DNA of 64,000 nucleotides from Hyphomicrobiales bacterium (GTDB taxonomy: Bacteria > Pseudomonadota > Alphaproteobacteria > Rhizobiales > MH13). The notes below the pieces were generated by a model. That model was given only the letters and a program-made list of their open reading frames with translations, had not been told where the DNA came from and searched no databases. The translations under genes and the position numbers were made by a program. Positions 1-10,800 of the stretch are shown one piece after another (within the stretch, counting starts at the first letter, position 1; every line of letters begins with the position of its first letter). The stretch covers positions 1,116,001 through 1,180,000 of the forward strand of contig JAEPOK010000001.1 in assembly GCA_017642935.1 (NCBI GenBank). The letters run 5' to 3'.

Positions 1-458
1 GCGATGGTCAGAGCGTAACCATCGCGGACAAAGGCGGCGTTGAGCGCATCAATTGCACGGTCCGGCCTGTCGGAGCCAGCCAGAGACGCAGCGCCATTGC
101 CAAGCACATCCATCAACGGTGCCAAGCTCACACCATCTGGCAGTTCGGATGGGCTTGATTGCACAAAGCCATCGACGACCACGATCTGCACGGCGTCATC
201 AAGAAGCGGGGCTGGAACATCGGTCGCGCCGGCGCTGTCCGCCAAGGGTGCGATCTCGCGCACCAACGTGCGAAGATCGGTGTATTTCCATGCCTCAACA
301 CGGCGATGGGGCAAGCCGTCGCGCTCAAAGAGCGCGATGCGCGTGCGGCGATCAGCATGAATGGCAGCGTTGCCGGGAAGCGTGTCTTCCACCTCGGCAA
401 AGCTTTCCAGAACCGCGGTTTCGGCGGCAGTCCTGATGCGTTTCAGATCAGCGTTCAT
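1..458 (-). CDS. sufD: SufD, Fe-S cluster scaffold subunit (partial, 3' part outside window)
   Basis: The frame opens with ATG at 458 and runs off the left edge after 152 codons, so only the N-terminal third of SufD is present. The N-terminal helical region is seen, including the family motif around residues 50-63 (LPHRRVEAWKYTDLR), where SufD proteins carry an RR-E-WKYT-LR signature. SufD forms the SufBC2D scaffold that assembles [Fe-S] clusters in the cytoplasm. It starts 12 bases after the sufC stop on the same strand, so it is the next gene of the suf operon. No frameshift or stop is seen in the visible part. The identification rests on the N-terminal motif plus operon position. Confidence 0.9.
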   Translation of the reverse strand, partial: MNADLKRIRTAAETAVLESFAEVEDTLPGNAAIHADRRTRIALFERDGLPHRRVEAWKYTDLRTLVREIAPLADSAGATDVPAPLLDDAVQIVVVDGFVQSSPSELPDGVSLAPLMDVLGNGAASLAGSDRPDRAIDALNAAFVRDGYALTI

Positions 459-470
459 GGTCAATTACCC

Positions 471-1226
471 TCAGGCCGCATCAGCTATGATGTCGGCATA
501 GCCTTTGGCTTCCAACTCGAGCGCCAGCGATTTGTCGCCGCTCTTGACGATCTTGCCAGCCGACAGCACGTGCACATGGTCCGGCACGATGTGGTCGAGC
601 AGGCGCTGATAATGCGTGATCACCAGGAAGCCGCGATCTGGACCGCGCAGCGCGTTGACGCCTTCGGCCACCACTTTGAGCGCATCGATGTCGAGACCGG
701 AATCGGTCTCATCGAGAATGCCCATCTTCGGCTCGAGCAACGCCATCTGCATGATCTCGTTGCGCTTTTTCTCACCGCCCGAGAACCCGACGTTCAAGGG
801 GCGCTTGAGCATGTCCGACGAGATGTTGAGCTCCGCGGCTTTCTCTTTGACGACGCGCATGAAATCGGGCGTGGAAAGCTCGTCCAGCCCCTCGGCCTTG
901 CGCTTGGCGTTGAGCGCGGTACGCAGGAACGTCATCGTCGCGACACCAGGAATTTCGATCGGGTACTGAAACGCCAGGAACAGGCCTGCATTGGCGCGCT
1001 CATGCGGGTCCATCTCCAGGATGTTTTCGCCGTCAAGCAGGATCTCGCCCTCGGTGACCTCATACTCTTCCTTGCCGGCGATCACATAGGAAAGCGTAGA
1101 CTTGCCCGAGCCGTTGGGGCCCATGATCGCGTGCACTTCGCCCTTGGGAACCGAAAGGTCGACGCCGCGCAGAATCTCGGTGCCGTCTTCGGCGATGCGG
1201 GCATGCAGGTTTTTGATTTGCAGCAT
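471..1226 (-). CDS. sufC: SufC, ABC-type ATPase of the SufBCD complex
   Basis: The 251-residue length is normal for SufC. It carries Walker [10 protein letters not shown] at residues 36-44, an ABC signature [10 protein letters not shown] in the middle, and Walker B running into DETDSGLD, the SufC form of the D-loop. There is no membrane segment. SufC hydrolyses ATP to drive conformational change in SufB/SufD during de novo Fe-S cluster assembly. The ATG at 1226 is preceded by an AAGGA ribosome site about 10 bases upstream. It lies 11 bases after the 69-codon membrane ORF and 12 bases before sufD, so co-transcription is very likely. Confidence 0.97.
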   Translation of the reverse strand: MLQIKNLHARIAEDGTEILRGVDLSVPKGEVHAIMGPNGSGKSTLSYVIAGKEEYEVTEGEILLDGENILEMDPHERANAGLFLAFQYPIEIPGVATMTFLRTALNAKRKAEGLDELSTPDFMRVVKEKAAELNISSDMLKRPLNVGFSGGEKKRNEIMQMALLEPKMGILDETDSGLDIDALKVVAEGVNALRGPDRGFLVITHYQRLLDHIVPDHVHVLSAGKIVKSGDKSLALELEAKGYADIIADAA

Positions 1227-1237
1227 AGTTGAAGTCC

Positions 1238-1447
1238 TTATTGCATCAGCGAGAGGGCATCAGCCGAAGCGTCGCCTGCCATCATCGCGTTCAATCCCAG
1301 AAACAAGAGCGCCCAGCCAAGGACGATCACAAAAACGTAAGTTTGGTTCCAGCCGCGTCTGCGGCCGAGCAGAACCACTAAAATGATCGGCCCGGCGAGC
1401 AGACCGACAAAGGCCACCTGGCGGCCAATGAGCATTGCCAACTCCAT
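1238..1447 (-). CDS. Small two-helix membrane protein inside the suf operon (69 aa)
   Basis: This 69-residue product has two strongly hydrophobic stretches (about residues 8-27 and 36-57) separated by a short basic turn, RRRGW. It ends in a polar tail. The ATG at 1447 has an AAGGAG ribosome site 7 bases upstream, formed by the end of the preceding 55-codon ORF. It ends 11 bases before sufC. I do not recognise a family. Tight packing between sufB and sufC and a clean ribosome site argue that it is translated. A role connected with Fe-S assembly is only inferred from position. It could also be an unrelated small membrane protein carried along in the operon. Confidence 0.65.
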   Translation of the reverse strand: MELAMLIGRQVAFVGLLAGPIILVVLLGRRRGWNQTYVFVIVLGWALLFLGLNAMMAGDASADALSLMQ

Positions 1448-1459
1448 ACGCTCTGCTCC

Positions 1460-1627
1460 TTACAGTCCAAGCGCGGCGCGGATATTGGGCGCGAGCGTTG
1501 CGGCGATCATGCCGACCGCTGCTCCCAATACGAGGCGGCGCACAAGCGTGTTGAGCCGCGGAGCCAGAGCCGCCAGCGCACCGCAAATGGCAGCATAATA
1601 GGCCACTGTGATGCCATCGAATGTCAC
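1460..1627 (-). CDS. Tiny membrane protein overlapping the sufB stop (55 aa, GTG start)
   Basis: A GTG at 1627 overlaps the sufB TGA (GTGA) and opens a 55-codon frame ending in TAA at 1460. The translation begins [20 protein letters not shown] and has two hydrophobic segments, about residues 6-22 and 32-46, with RLNTLVRR between them. The stop overlaps the ribosome site of the following 69-codon ORF. The arrangement sufB, 55 aa, 69 aa, sufC has overlaps or gaps of 12 bases or less throughout. This suggests translational coupling and a two-component small membrane module. I recognise no family, and no function can be assigned from sequence. Confidence 0.55.
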   Translation of the reverse strand: MTFDGITVAYYAAICGALAALAPRLNTLVRRLVLGAAVGMIAATLAPNIRAALGL

Positions 1628-3138
1628 CCCACTGACCCTTCAAGCGAAATGCCAATAAGCTTCTGAGATTCCACCATGAATTCCATAGGAAGCTTTTGCA
1701 GCACGTCCTTCACAAAGCCATTGACGATCAGCGCCACGGCTTCCTCTTCATTGAGGCCGCGCTGCAGGCAGTAGAACATTTGATCGTCAGAGATCTTCGA
1801 GGTTGTCGCCTCATGTTCGAGCACCGCCTTGGAGTTCTTCGATTCGATGTAGGGGATCGTATGCGCCCCACACCTATCGCCGATCAGCAGGCTGTCGCAC
1901 TGGGTAAAGTTGCGCGCATTCTTGGCGTTGCGCGCCACCTGCACGAGGCCACGATAGGTTGAATCCGATTTCCCTGCCGCGATTCCCTTGGCGATGATCT
2001 TTGAAGACGTGTTCTTGCCCAGATGGATCATCTTGGTCCCGGAATCGACCTGCTGCATGCCATTGGAAATTGCGATGGAGTAGAACTCGCCGACCGAATT
2101 GTCGCCACGCAAAATGCAGGACGGGTACTTCCATGTGATCGCCGAGCCGGTCTCGACCTGTGTCCAAGAAATCTTGGAATTGTCGCCGCGGCAGTCGCCA
2201 CGCTTCGTGACGAAATTGTAGATGCCGCCCTTGCCTTCCGCATCGCCTGGATACCAGTTCTGGACGGTTGAGTATTTGATTTCCGCATCGTCCAGCGCAA
2301 CCAGTTCCACCACAGCGGCGTGGAGCTGGTTTTCATCGCGCATCGGCGCCGTGCAGCCTTCTAAATAAGAGACGTAGGAGCCTTTGTCGGCGATGATCAG
2401 CGTGCGCTCGAACTGACCGGTGTTTTCGGCGTTGATGCGGAAATAGGTTGATAGCTCCATCGGGCAGCGCACGCCCTCAGGAATGTAGACGAACGATCCG
2501 TCGGAGAAGACGGCCGAGTTCAATGTCGCGTAATAATTGTCGGTCACCGGCACGACCGAGCCGAGATACTTTTTCACCAACTCTGGGTGAGAGTGTACGG
2601 CCTCAGATATCGAGCAGAAAACGATGCCGTGTTTCGCGAGTTCTTTTTTGAAAGTCGTAACGACAGACACGCTGTCAAAGACAGCGTCCACAGCGACTTT
2701 GCCGGCCAGCGAGTCCAGGCTGCTATCAAGCTGCGACGGCTCATCATGCTTGCGAACGCCTGCCAGGATTTCCTGCTCTTTGAGTGGAATACCCAGCTTC
2801 TCGTAAGTCCGTAGAAGCTCCGGATCGACTTCGTCCAGGCTTTTTGGGCCTTCGGTCGATTTTGGCGCGGCATAGTAATACAGCTCCTGAAGATCGATCT
2901 CAGGATAATCAACGCGCGCCCATTCCGGGCGCTTCATCGTTTCAAAGCGCTTGAGCGCATCCAAGCGCCAATCGGTCAGCCATTCCGGCTCGCCCTTCTT
3001 GGCCGAGATGAAGCGGACGATATCCGCATTCAGACCCTTGGGCGCATACTCCATATCAATGTCAGTCTCGAAGCCATATTTGTACTTGTCGACGTCGATC
3101 TCGCGGACCTGTTCGATGGTCTCTTGAACCGCTGGCAT
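1624..3138 (-). CDS. sufB: SufB, Fe-S cluster assembly scaffold
   Basis: The product from ATG 3138 is 504 residues, normal for SufB, and begins [19 protein letters not shown]. An upstream in-frame start at 3192 would add 18 residues. I prefer 3138 because an AAGGAG ribosome site lies about 9 bases before it and homologues begin here. The C-terminal half carries the conserved SufB beta-helix core, with motifs such as [18 protein letters not shown] and [20 protein letters not shown], which hold the conserved Glu/His region. With SufC and SufD it forms the scaffold on which clusters are built from cysteine-derived sulfur. It lies downstream of a cysteine desulfurase gene with about 84 bases between. 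Confidence 0.97.
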   Translation of the reverse strand: MPAVQETIEQVREIDVDKYKYGFETDIDMEYAPKGLNADIVRFISAKKGEPEWLTDWRLDALKRFETMKRPEWARVDYPEIDLQELYYYAAPKSTEGPKSLDEVDPELLRTYEKLGIPLKEQEILAGVRKHDEPSQLDSSLDSLAGKVAVDAVFDSVSVVTTFKKELAKHGIVFCSISEAVHSHPELVKKYLGSVVPVTDNYYATLNSAVFSDGSFVYIPEGVRCPMELSTYFRINAENTGQFERTLIIADKGSYVSYLEGCTAPMRDENQLHAAVVELVALDDAEIKYSTVQNWYPGDAEGKGGIYNFVTKRGDCRGDNSKISWTQVETGSAITWKYPSCILRGDNSVGEFYSIAISNGMQQVDSGTKMIHLGKNTSSKIIAKGIAAGKSDSTYRGLVQVARNAKNARNFTQCDSLLIGDRCGAHTIPYIESKNSKAVLEHEATTSKISDDQMFYCLQRGLNEEEAVALIVNGFVKDVLQKLPMEFMVESQKLIGISLEGSVG

Positions 3139-3222
3139 AGGGTGCGTGCTCCTTAGAAGCTGGGCGTTCAACAGGCGGTCCAAACGGGCCACCTTAAAAT
3201 CATTCCAAGTTACATAAATCGT

Positions 3223-4458
3223 CTACGCAGATTCACCAATGGCGGATTGCGTTAAATTTGCATTTTTCCTGCTGATTTTATCTGAGCCTGGGGATTCAAG
3301 CCCTCGGTCCGGCGTGGACCAGCGCGCAACTGAGGTCAGAAGCTGGTCTATGTCGGCTGATGTGGTTGCAAATCCGAGGCTCAAACGCAGCGCGCATGCG
3401 GCCAGGCTAGGTGGCACGTCCATCGCAGCCAACACGTGGCTCGCCTTCACCTTGCCGCTGGAACAAGCCGAGCCGGAGGACAAGGCAATACCGTCCAGAT
3501 CAAGCTGCATGAGCGCCAGTGCAGCCTCACGGCCTGGGATCGCAAAGCAGCTGGTATTGGCTAGACGGGCCGCGCCTCGCCCGAAGATGACAGCGTCAGG
3601 ATGCGTGGCGAGCAGCTCGTGTTCAAACCTGTCGCGCAAGTCGGCAAGGCGTTGCTGTTCGCCCGCCATTGTGTCGCACGCCGTCTTGAGGGCAGCGGCA
3701 AACCCAGCGATACCGATGGCATTTTCGGTGCCCGCGCGCAGGCCACGCTCCTGACCACCGCCGCGGATCAGTGGGGTGATCAAATGCAGCCGCATCGGGT
3801 CGTAGACAATGGCGCCAATGCCCGCCGGGCCACCGAGCTTATGGGCCGAAACGATGATAGCCGCAGGGCGCGCGTCGCCCACGGGCAGACGACCTACCCA
3901 TTGCACCAAATCGCAGACGAAAAGCGCCTGGTGAACGTCGCAGAGCGCAGCGATCTCATCGATAGGCTGCAGCACACCGGTTTCGTTGTTGGCGCCGTGA
4001 ACACTCACGATGGTTTGCGCATCTTCTGGCAAAGCGCTCAGCGCTTTCTTGAGCGCTTGGGTGTCGATCGCCCCATCCCGGCCGACGGACAGATATGTGG
4101 TTGCAGCCTTATCGAAACCATGACCTTGAAGCGCAGCCACGTGGTCCGTTGGCGCAATCAACAGGTGGGTCGCTCGCTGTTTGGTCGCCAGTGATTGCGT
4201 TGCCGGCGTCAACACCGTGGCGAGCGCTTCGCTGGCGCCGGAGGTAAACGCCAAGCGATAATCCGGCAGCCCAAGATCGTTGAGAATCGATGCCCGCGCC
4301 GTTTCAATGCGCTTGCGCGCTGCACGTCCAAAACCATGAATGGATGACGGATTGCCGATTTCGCCCATGGCCACATGCATCGCCTCGCGCGCCTCGGGGC
4401 GCAGCGGGCTTGTCGCATTGTAGTCGCCATACATCTGGCTAGTGAGCGCGTTGGCCAT
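3223..4458 (-). CDS. Cysteine desulfurase, NifS/IscS type, first gene of the suf operon
   Basis: This PLP-dependent class V aminotransferase-fold enzyme is about 411 residues. It opens with the typical DYNATSPL motif, has the PLP lysine in SAHKLGGPAG, and carries the active-site cysteine loop SSGSACSSGKVKASHV near residue 330. That short insertion form is the group I (NifS/IscS) type rather than SufS. It removes sulfur from L-cysteine for delivery to SufBCD. The nearest ATG is 4458, one codon after a TTG. The ribosome site is weak, so a start at ATG 4434 (MYGDYNATSP) is also possible. It is the promoter-proximal gene of desulfurase-sufB-ORF-ORF-sufC-sufD and is divergent from a hydrolase gene. 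Confidence 0.92.
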   Translation of the reverse strand: MANALTSQMYGDYNATSPLRPEAREAMHVAMGEIGNPSSIHGFGRAARKRIETARASILNDLGLPDYRLAFTSGASEALATVLTPATQSLATKQRATHLLIAPTDHVAALQGHGFDKAATTYLSVGRDGAIDTQALKKALSALPEDAQTIVSVHGANNETGVLQPIDEIAALCDVHQALFVCDLVQWVGRLPVGDARPAAIIVSAHKLGGPAGIGAIVYDPMRLHLITPLIRGGGQERGLRAGTENAIGIAGFAAALKTACDTMAGEQQRLADLRDRFEHELLATHPDAVIFGRGAARLANTSCFAIPGREAALALMQLDLDGIALSSGSACSSGKVKASHVLAAMDVPPSLAACALRLSLGFATTSADIDQLLTSVARWSTPDRGLESPGSDKISRKNANLTQSAIGESA

Positions 4459-4655
4459 CAATTAGGTCGCCGGCAAAGAAACCAAGGATTGCAGACCGAT
4501 AGACGCGAAAGCCGACGGCAAGAGGTCGAAAAACCTTGTTTTTCGAGCAGCGCCTGGTGTTAAGTGCGCCGCGACAGCCAGAGCACCGGAACGACCGTTG
4601 CCTAAGCTTGAAATTCTTGCACTCAGCCAACAGGTTCAAGGGCCTGCGGTTGAAG

Positions 4656-4672
4656 TTTAGAACCGTTCTAGG
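4656..4672. promoter_or_regulatory. Candidate Irr (ICE) box in the suf upstream region
   Basis: TTTAGAACCGTTCTAGG contains a perfect 13-base palindrome, TAGAAC-C-GTTCTA, at 4658-4670. It resembles the iron-control element bound by the Fur-family regulator Irr in Hyphomicrobiales (approximately TTTAGAA-N3-TTCTAAA), whose regulon in this order often includes suf genes. It lies about 200 bases upstream of the desulfurase start and 70 bases upstream of the divergent hydrolase. The promoter itself is not clear. The match to Irr is from memory of the consensus; the palindrome is directly visible. Confidence 0.5.
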
Positions 4673-4740
4673 TTTATTGCAGGCCGTGCGTCAAGGCGCT
4701 CGGCCTGATTTGTTGAAAATAGAAGGCAACAATTCTTACC

Positions 4741-5394
4741 ATGCCCGAACTCATTTACCAAGGTCCCTCCGGTCGCCTGGAAGGCCGCCTGCACCCTGCC
4801 CCAGAACGCGGCGCGCCAACGGCCATCATCCTGCACCCACATCCGCAATTTGGTGGCACGATGAACAACCCGATCGTCTACCAGCTTTACTACATGTTCG
4901 TGGAACGCGGGTTTTCGGTGCTGCGTTTCAACTCACGCGGCGTGGGTCGGTCTCAGGGCTATTTCGATCATGGTGTTGGCGAGTTGGCCGACGCTGCCGG
5001 GTCCCTAGACTGGTTGCAAGCCCAGAACCCTGATTCGCGCTTCACCTGGATTGCAGGCTTTTCGTTTGGCGCTTGGATTGGCATGCAGCTTTTGATGCGC
5101 CGACCGGAGGTCGCTGGCTTTATGTCGGTGGCCCCGCCGGCGAACCTGCATGACTTTTCCTTCCTGGCCCCCTGCCCGTCCTCAGGACTCATCATTCATG
5201 GCGATGAGGATAAGGTCGTGCCAATGCCGGCCGTTCAAGCGCTCGTTGACAAACTGAAAACCCAAAAAGGCATCACGATCGACCACCAGACCGTCGAAGG
5301 GGCGAACCATTTCTTTGAAGGCAAACTGGAAGAATTGGATCGACGCTGCAGCGAGTACCTGGACTTCCGCCTCGCCAACCCCGGCATGCGCTAA
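4741..5394 (+). CDS. Alpha/beta hydrolase (COG2945-like), divergent from the suf operon
   Basis: The 217-residue protein has an alpha/beta-hydrolase fold. The nucleophile elbow GFSFGA places Ser108, an acid lies in HGDEDKVVP near residue 155, and the catalytic His190 is in EGANHFF. An oxyanion-type HPHPQFGGTMNN segment follows the first strands. There is no signal peptide, so it is cytoplasmic. The closest group is the small bacterial hydrolases annotated as alpha/beta hydrolase or dienelactone-hydrolase-like. The substrate is unknown. It is transcribed away from the desulfurase gene. A ribosome site GAAGGC lies about 10 bases before the ATG. Confidence 0.85.
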   Translation: MPELIYQGPSGRLEGRLHPAPERGAPTAIILHPHPQFGGTMNNPIVYQLYYMFVERGFSVLRFNSRGVGRSQGYFDHGVGELADAAGSLDWLQAQNPDSRFTWIAGFSFGAWIGMQLLMRRPEVAGFMSVAPPANLHDFSFLAPCPSSGLIIHGDEDKVVPMPAVQALVDKLKTQKGITIDHQTVEGANHFFEGKLEELDRRCSEYLDFRLANPGMR

Positions 5395-5437
5395 CGCCCA
5401 GCAGGGCGTTGGCTTGAGTTTGGTGGTGTCGTTGCCG

Positions 5438-6553
5438 CTACTTCGGGCGGATGATTTTTCCGCCGATAATTGGCTCTGACACACCGGTGGTGCTTGGATA
5501 GCTTGTCGGCAGGCCCCGCATCTGGCGGACCGCAAGATAGGCAAACGCCTCGGCTTCCAGCATCGCGGCGCTGGCGCCGAGCGTGTCGAGCGTTGCGACA
5601 CGGCACGGCAACTGGCGCGCAAGCTCGCGCATGATGAAAGTGTTGCGCACCCCACCACCCGCCACGAAAAGCGCGTTGGGAGTTTCCGGCAAATCCGCCA
5701 CGGCGCCGACGACGCTACGGAGGGTCAGCTGGGCCAGTGTTGCCATCGCATTGGCGGTGTTGAGATGCTTCAGATCAGGGGCTGAAAAGCTGTATCGATC
5801 CAGCGACTTCGGACCTTCTTGGCGGAAAAACGGGTCGGCAAAGAAGGTTTGCACAACCCCCAAGTCGGGCGTTCCCGACGCTGCCAGTTGTCCATCATCA
5901 TCGAAAGCGGTGCCTTCGCGCTGAAACATCAGATCATCCATAAACACATTGGCTGGTCCGACATCGGCGGCAAGCAAGCTTTCCGGGTCGCTGTCTTGAA
6001 TCAGTGTGATGTTGGCGATGCCACCAAGGTTCAAAATTGCCGCCGGCAGATCGGTCCGCGCGGCAATGAGCGCCTGATGGTAGAGCGGCGCCAAGGGGGC
6101 ACCCTGGCCACCGGCCTCCACGTCGGCCGACCGAAAATCATAGACCACCGGCACACCGGTGGCATCGGCAAGCACCTGTGCATCGCCCAGTTGAAGCGTG
6201 AATGCCTCTGACGGATTCACTGGGTTCGGTCGGTGCAGCACTGTCTGGCCGTGATGGCCAATCACATCGACTCGCGTATCTGACCGGTCTAAGAGCGCAA
6301 CAAGCGCCTCGGCGTGACGCCGTGTGGAAAGGTCTGCCGCTGCCTGCAGATGCGGATGATCGACCGCCTCGCGCGTGTTGATCGCCAACGCAGTCTCGAC
6401 GGCCTGAAACAGTACTGCCCGTTCATCCGGCGAATAATCGAGCGTCAAATGTGCGCCTGGAACCGCAGAAACCTCGTCGGACCCATCGCTTTCGATGAGC
6501 GCAACATCCACGCCATCCATAGACGTGCCGCTCATCGTGCCGATTGCGCGCAT
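5438..6553 (-). CDS. anmK: Anhydro-N-acetylmuramic acid kinase
   Basis: Starting at ATG 6553 the product is 371 residues, the usual AnmK length. It opens with MRAIGTMSGTSMDGVDVAL, the ATP-binding hallmark of the family. It also contains GHHGQTVLHRPNP, which holds the substrate-site histidines, LNLGGIANIT, and the FVAGGGVRNTFIM segment. AnmK phosphorylates and opens 1,6-anhydroMurNAc from recycled peptidoglycan to MurNAc-6-P. A longer frame reaches back to 6622, but those residues are unlike the family and would run into the tyrS leader. It is divergent from tyrS with 84 bases between, the usual arrangement in this order. Confidence 0.95.
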   Translation of the reverse strand: MRAIGTMSGTSMDGVDVALIESDGSDEVSAVPGAHLTLDYSPDERAVLFQAVETALAINTREAVDHPHLQAAADLSTRRHAEALVALLDRSDTRVDVIGHHGQTVLHRPNPVNPSEAFTLQLGDAQVLADATGVPVVYDFRSADVEAGGQGAPLAPLYHQALIAARTDLPAAILNLGGIANITLIQDSDPESLLAADVGPANVFMDDLMFQREGTAFDDDGQLAASGTPDLGVVQTFFADPFFRQEGPKSLDRYSFSAPDLKHLNTANAMATLAQLTLRSVVGAVADLPETPNALFVAGGGVRNTFIMRELARQLPCRVATLDTLGASAAMLEAEAFAYLAVRQMRGLPTSYPSTTGVSEPIIGGKIIRPK

Positions 6554-6637
6554 TAGGATTGGCTCGGCCGATGCGTTGCAATGCCCCCACCCTCGTGGCA
6601 AGAGCCGGGTTCGTTCCCCCAAACCATCAGCAGACCC

Positions 6638-7891
6638 ATGACACAGTCCTTCCAGTCCGATTTCCTGCGCGTTCTATCCGAGCGTGGCTTCATCCATCAG
6701 CTTTCCGATGCCGATGGTTTGGATGCCGCGCTGCAAGACGGTCCGCTGACCTGCTATATCGGATTCGATTGCACAGCGCCTTCGCTTCATGTCGGGTCGC
6801 TGGTTCAGATCATGATGTTGCATTGGTTTCAGCAGACCGGGCACACCCCCATCGTTTTGATGGGCGGGGGCACAACGCGTGTCGGCGACCCTTCGGGCAA
6901 GGACGAAAGCCGCCAGTTACTCACCGCTGAACGCATCGAGGAAAACAAGACAGGCATCCAGAAGGTGTTTGCCCGTTTCCTTGACTTTGAGCGCGGGGAA
7001 TCGCCGGCGACCATGGTGGACAATGCCGATTGGCTGCTCGACCTGCACTATGTCGATCTGCTGCGCGATGTCGGCCAGCACCTGTCGGTCAATCAGATGA
7101 TCCAGCGCGACGCGGTGCGTTTACGCCTAGAACGTGAGCAGCATCTCTCGTTCCTAGAGTTCAACTACATGGTGCTCCAGGCCTATGATTTCGTTGAACT
7201 TTTTCGACGCACTGGTTGTCGACTTCAGATGGGTGGCTCGGACCAATGGGGCAATATACTGTCCGGGATCGATCTTGGACGGCGCATGGAAAGTGCATCG
7301 CTTTTCGCGCTTACCACGCCGCTACTCACCACGGCATCGGGCGCCAAGATGGGGAAAACAGCCGAAGGCGCGGTGTGGCTCGATGCGGCTATGCTCTCGC
7401 CCTACGACTATTGGCAATTCTGGCGCAACACTGACGATGCCGATGTTGGCCGGTTCCTGAAGCTTTTCACCACGCTGCCGATGGACGAAATTGCCCGGCT
7501 GGAAGCGCTTGAAGGCGCCGAAATCAACGAGGCCAAAAAGGCGCTGGCGAACGAGGCAACCATGTTGCTTCATGGCGCCGAAGAGGCGACCAAGGCGGCC
7601 GATGCCGCCCAAAAGGTGTTTGAGCAAGGCACGCTTTCTTCTGACATGCCAACCGTTGAGATCGACGCGGCGCGTCTGGACGAAGGCCTCGGCGTTCTTG
7701 CCGCTTATGTCGAAGCAGGGCTGGCAAGCTCGAACGGCGAAGTCCGTCGCCACGTGAAGGGCGGGTCGGTGCGTATTAATGACGAGCAGAGCGCCGATGA
7801 TCGGCGTCTCCTTGGGCGTGATGATGTGCGTGATGGTGCTATCAAGCTGTCACTTGGCAAAAAGAAGCATGTGCTCCTGAAGCCGGTCTAA
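6638..7891 (+). CDS. tyrS: Tyrosyl-tRNA synthetase
   Basis: The 417-residue class I aminoacyl-tRNA synthetase begins [20 protein letters not shown]. The HIGH-like motif is HVGS, the tyrosine pocket is [15 protein letters not shown], and the KMSKS loop appears as [13 protein letters not shown]. The C-terminal ~65 residues form an S4 RNA-binding domain ([17 protein letters not shown]). I use ATG 6638 rather than 6581 because the added 19 residues are not family-like. The stop codon overlaps the stop of the convergent AsmA-like gene by two bases. Confidence 0.96.
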   Translation: MTQSFQSDFLRVLSERGFIHQLSDADGLDAALQDGPLTCYIGFDCTAPSLHVGSLVQIMMLHWFQQTGHTPIVLMGGGTTRVGDPSGKDESRQLLTAERIEENKTGIQKVFARFLDFERGESPATMVDNADWLLDLHYVDLLRDVGQHLSVNQMIQRDAVRLRLEREQHLSFLEFNYMVLQAYDFVELFRRTGCRLQMGGSDQWGNILSGIDLGRRMESASLFALTTPLLTTASGAKMGKTAEGAVWLDAAMLSPYDYWQFWRNTDDADVGRFLKLFTTLPMDEIARLEALEGAEINEAKKALANEATMLLHGAEEATKAADAAQKVFEQGTLSSDMPTVEIDAARLDEGLGVLAAYVEAGLASSNGEVRRHVKGGSVRINDEQSADDRRLLGRDDVRDGAIKLSLGKKKHVLLKPV

Positions 7892-10800
7892 CCGCCCTGC
7901 TGATACTCAAAAATGTTGCGGAAGACGCCCGGTGCCAAAATCGACATTGGGTTCACTTGCAGTTGGGGGTTTTCGGCGCTGCCGATCAGTTGGAACGTCA
8001 CACCCAACAGCCCCTCAGTATCACGCCCGCCGAGCGCCTGACCTAGAATTGGGATCCGGCTGAAGATGTTGTTGATTGTGAAGAACGGCACATAGGTTCC
8101 TCTCAGCCGCACTTGGTCGCCGGCATAGTCGATTACACCTTCAATGTTCCCACCGAGTGACGGACCCCACCCCTCCGCACTATGAATTATGAGGCGCTCA
8201 GGCGTCCGGTCGAAGGTGATGTTGGTGACCTCGATCTCAATTCGGTCAGCGTCCTCAAAATTCCCTGGCAAGACGACATCACTGGCGTTGCGTGCTTGGT
8301 CGCGACCACTGGTGAAAATGCGCTCCATCGCCGGTTCATTGACGATCTGATAGTCGCTGAGCAGGAGTTGGCCCGCAACGCGACCGCCAACAGACTGAGG
8401 ATCGAGGACGAGCGTCGCTCGGCCGCCTTGCGCCCGTTCGTAAAGTCCCAAAAACCGCAAAAAGGTCCCAGCATTGCCCGATGATATGACGAGATTGTTG
8501 CTACCACCGCTGGGTGCCAACGTGCCGGCGAGGTCAGTGCCGTCGCTATGACGCGCGCGCAGGTCGAACTCGGTGATCCGCTCGGCATTCTGCGCGAAAG
8601 TCAACCTAACATCGGATAGCCGCGAGCCCTGCTGGGTCAACAACTCATCGACTTCAACATCCAGTGTGAGTGCACCGGCCGCTTCCGGGTCGCCGCGCAA
8701 GAGATCAGGGGTCAAGACGAACTGATCGCCCGTCAGCCGCGCCGATGTGTTTTGACTGTTTCGGGTTAGATCGAGGGCGAACCTACCGATGCCTTCGATC
8801 GCAACGCTTTCCAACTCCGCGACGCGCAGATCTCCATCGACGAAGTCAAGGCTACCCCGTGCCGCCAACCCATCGGCTGCGACAATCAAGTCTCGCACCT
8901 GTCGCTGATTGCCGCGCTCACGCACATCAAAGCTGGCGCGCGCGGCGATACCGGAAGTCTTCGAATAGCCAAGCTCTGGAATAGACAGAACGGCATCCGT
9001 CAAATCGACCGCCATGCGCCGGAAACCCTCAGCATTCTCCTGTCCGACATCGACGCCAATTGTGCCTGTTAGATAGCGCCCAAAATCGAGCCCGATCCGG
9101 CGTCGATCCTCGGCATTCAGACGCATCGCCAGCTGCATGCCATCGGAGTTTTCAGGGCTGAGGTTGAGATCGGTTACCACACCGTCGATCCGCGCTTGTC
9201 CGATCAACGTCGTGCCTGTCTCGTCAGCGAAGAACCGGAAACTGCCGTCCGAAAGATCACGGCCGTCAATGGCCTCCGACGTCGCAAAATCGGTGACCAG
9301 CGCCTCAGTCGTTGCCCGCACGGTTTCGCGATCTATTCGGTCCGCCAGGATTGCTTCAATGCGCGTTGATAGCTCGACGCGACCTGACACGGAGTCGGGG
9401 TTAAAGGGAACCTCGTCATCAAGCTCCAACGGGTCCATGAGCGCCATGTGGGCGAAGCCAGACGCAGGGCCTTCCAGATCAAGTTCCAACCAGGCTGCGG
9501 GGTCAGGGTCAGCATGATCTGAGATGTAGAATTCGGCACGTGGCACGGCAATCGTTTCACCGCTTTCCAATCGGCCGACGCCGCCGGTTCCCAGCATGTG
9601 CAAAGTTCTTCCCGTGACCTCGATCGATCCGTCCAACCCGAAAACGGGTGGGAGTTCCCCGACCGTGCGCATCACCAGATTTTGATAGGGCACGGAAAGG
9701 TTCAACATGTCGTCTTGAAGATAGGTACGACCATCTTCGACTTCGATGTCATCCAAGCGGGCGGCAAAGGTGAAATTGCCCTCGCCCAAACTGCCTTCGG
9801 CGACATTTTCAAGGAACCAGCCACGGGCCTGCGGTGAGATCGGCAGCGGCCACATAGCCGCAAGATGAGGCACACGCATGGGTGTGGATTGGCCGACAAG
9901 CGAGGCATAGGTTCCGCTGTCGGTCCATTCCAACATGCCCGAATAGGCGACCCAGACATCGCCCATGGCCACCTGTAGAAGCGACAAGTCGATCAGTTGA
10001 CCGGAATCATCGGCAAAGAGTTCCACCGACACGCTGGCAACCGCGCGCTGTAAGGTTCGGCGCAATTGCGGTTCTGGTGGAATGGCAAGGTGATAACGTG
10101 GGGCCTGTAGGCTAAGCGCCATACCCCGACGCCCCTCTTTAACCATAGGTTGGAGCGAGCCACTGAACACGCCGCCCGTTTCTTGGAATTGCAATTGGGC
10201 AGAAACAATATCGAAACGACCGCTTTCGCGGGTGTAGATCATCGGCACCGAGGCAAATTCTAGGATCGTGGCAGCACGCTGGCTGGCCACGAGGTAACCC
10301 GCGTCGCTCTCAAAAAGCGCCGCGATTTGGCTGACCCTGCCATCGTCTTCGTCGCGCGTGACCACGATTTCCGCCGCCAGATTGGACTCGAACGTCACCG
10401 GGCTATCGCCGCGCAAGGCATCAGTGACGTCGCTTGTGCGTAATCCGCGCAAAAGAAGATGCGAGAAAGCCTGGTCTTCCGAGATTTCAGCGCCAGCGAC
10501 GCGGGCCAACATCATCGGTCCTTCCGGCGCTCCACTTTCAGCGTGCCGTACGACCAGCGACAATGGCTCTTGTCGTTCAACCGTTGTGACCCGCGCGACC
10601 ATCTCGCGGGGGTTTACGCGTTCAATGCGCACCTCGAACTCATCGGGATTGCGCAAGAAGGGAATGCCAGCGTCCGGCCTCGGTGCGATCAGCAGTTGGT
10701 CAACCGTGATGCTTTCCAGGCTCTGCCAGGTGTCGCCAATGGTGATGTCGGTAAGGGCACGGTCGAGGGAATCGAACGCGTTGACCAAGCCATCTAGCCG

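Noticed and set aside
159-1232. A 357-codon open frame on the + strand across sufD and sufC
   Set aside because: It is antisense to clearly recognisable sufD and sufC and has no family features; high GC leaves long shadow frames.
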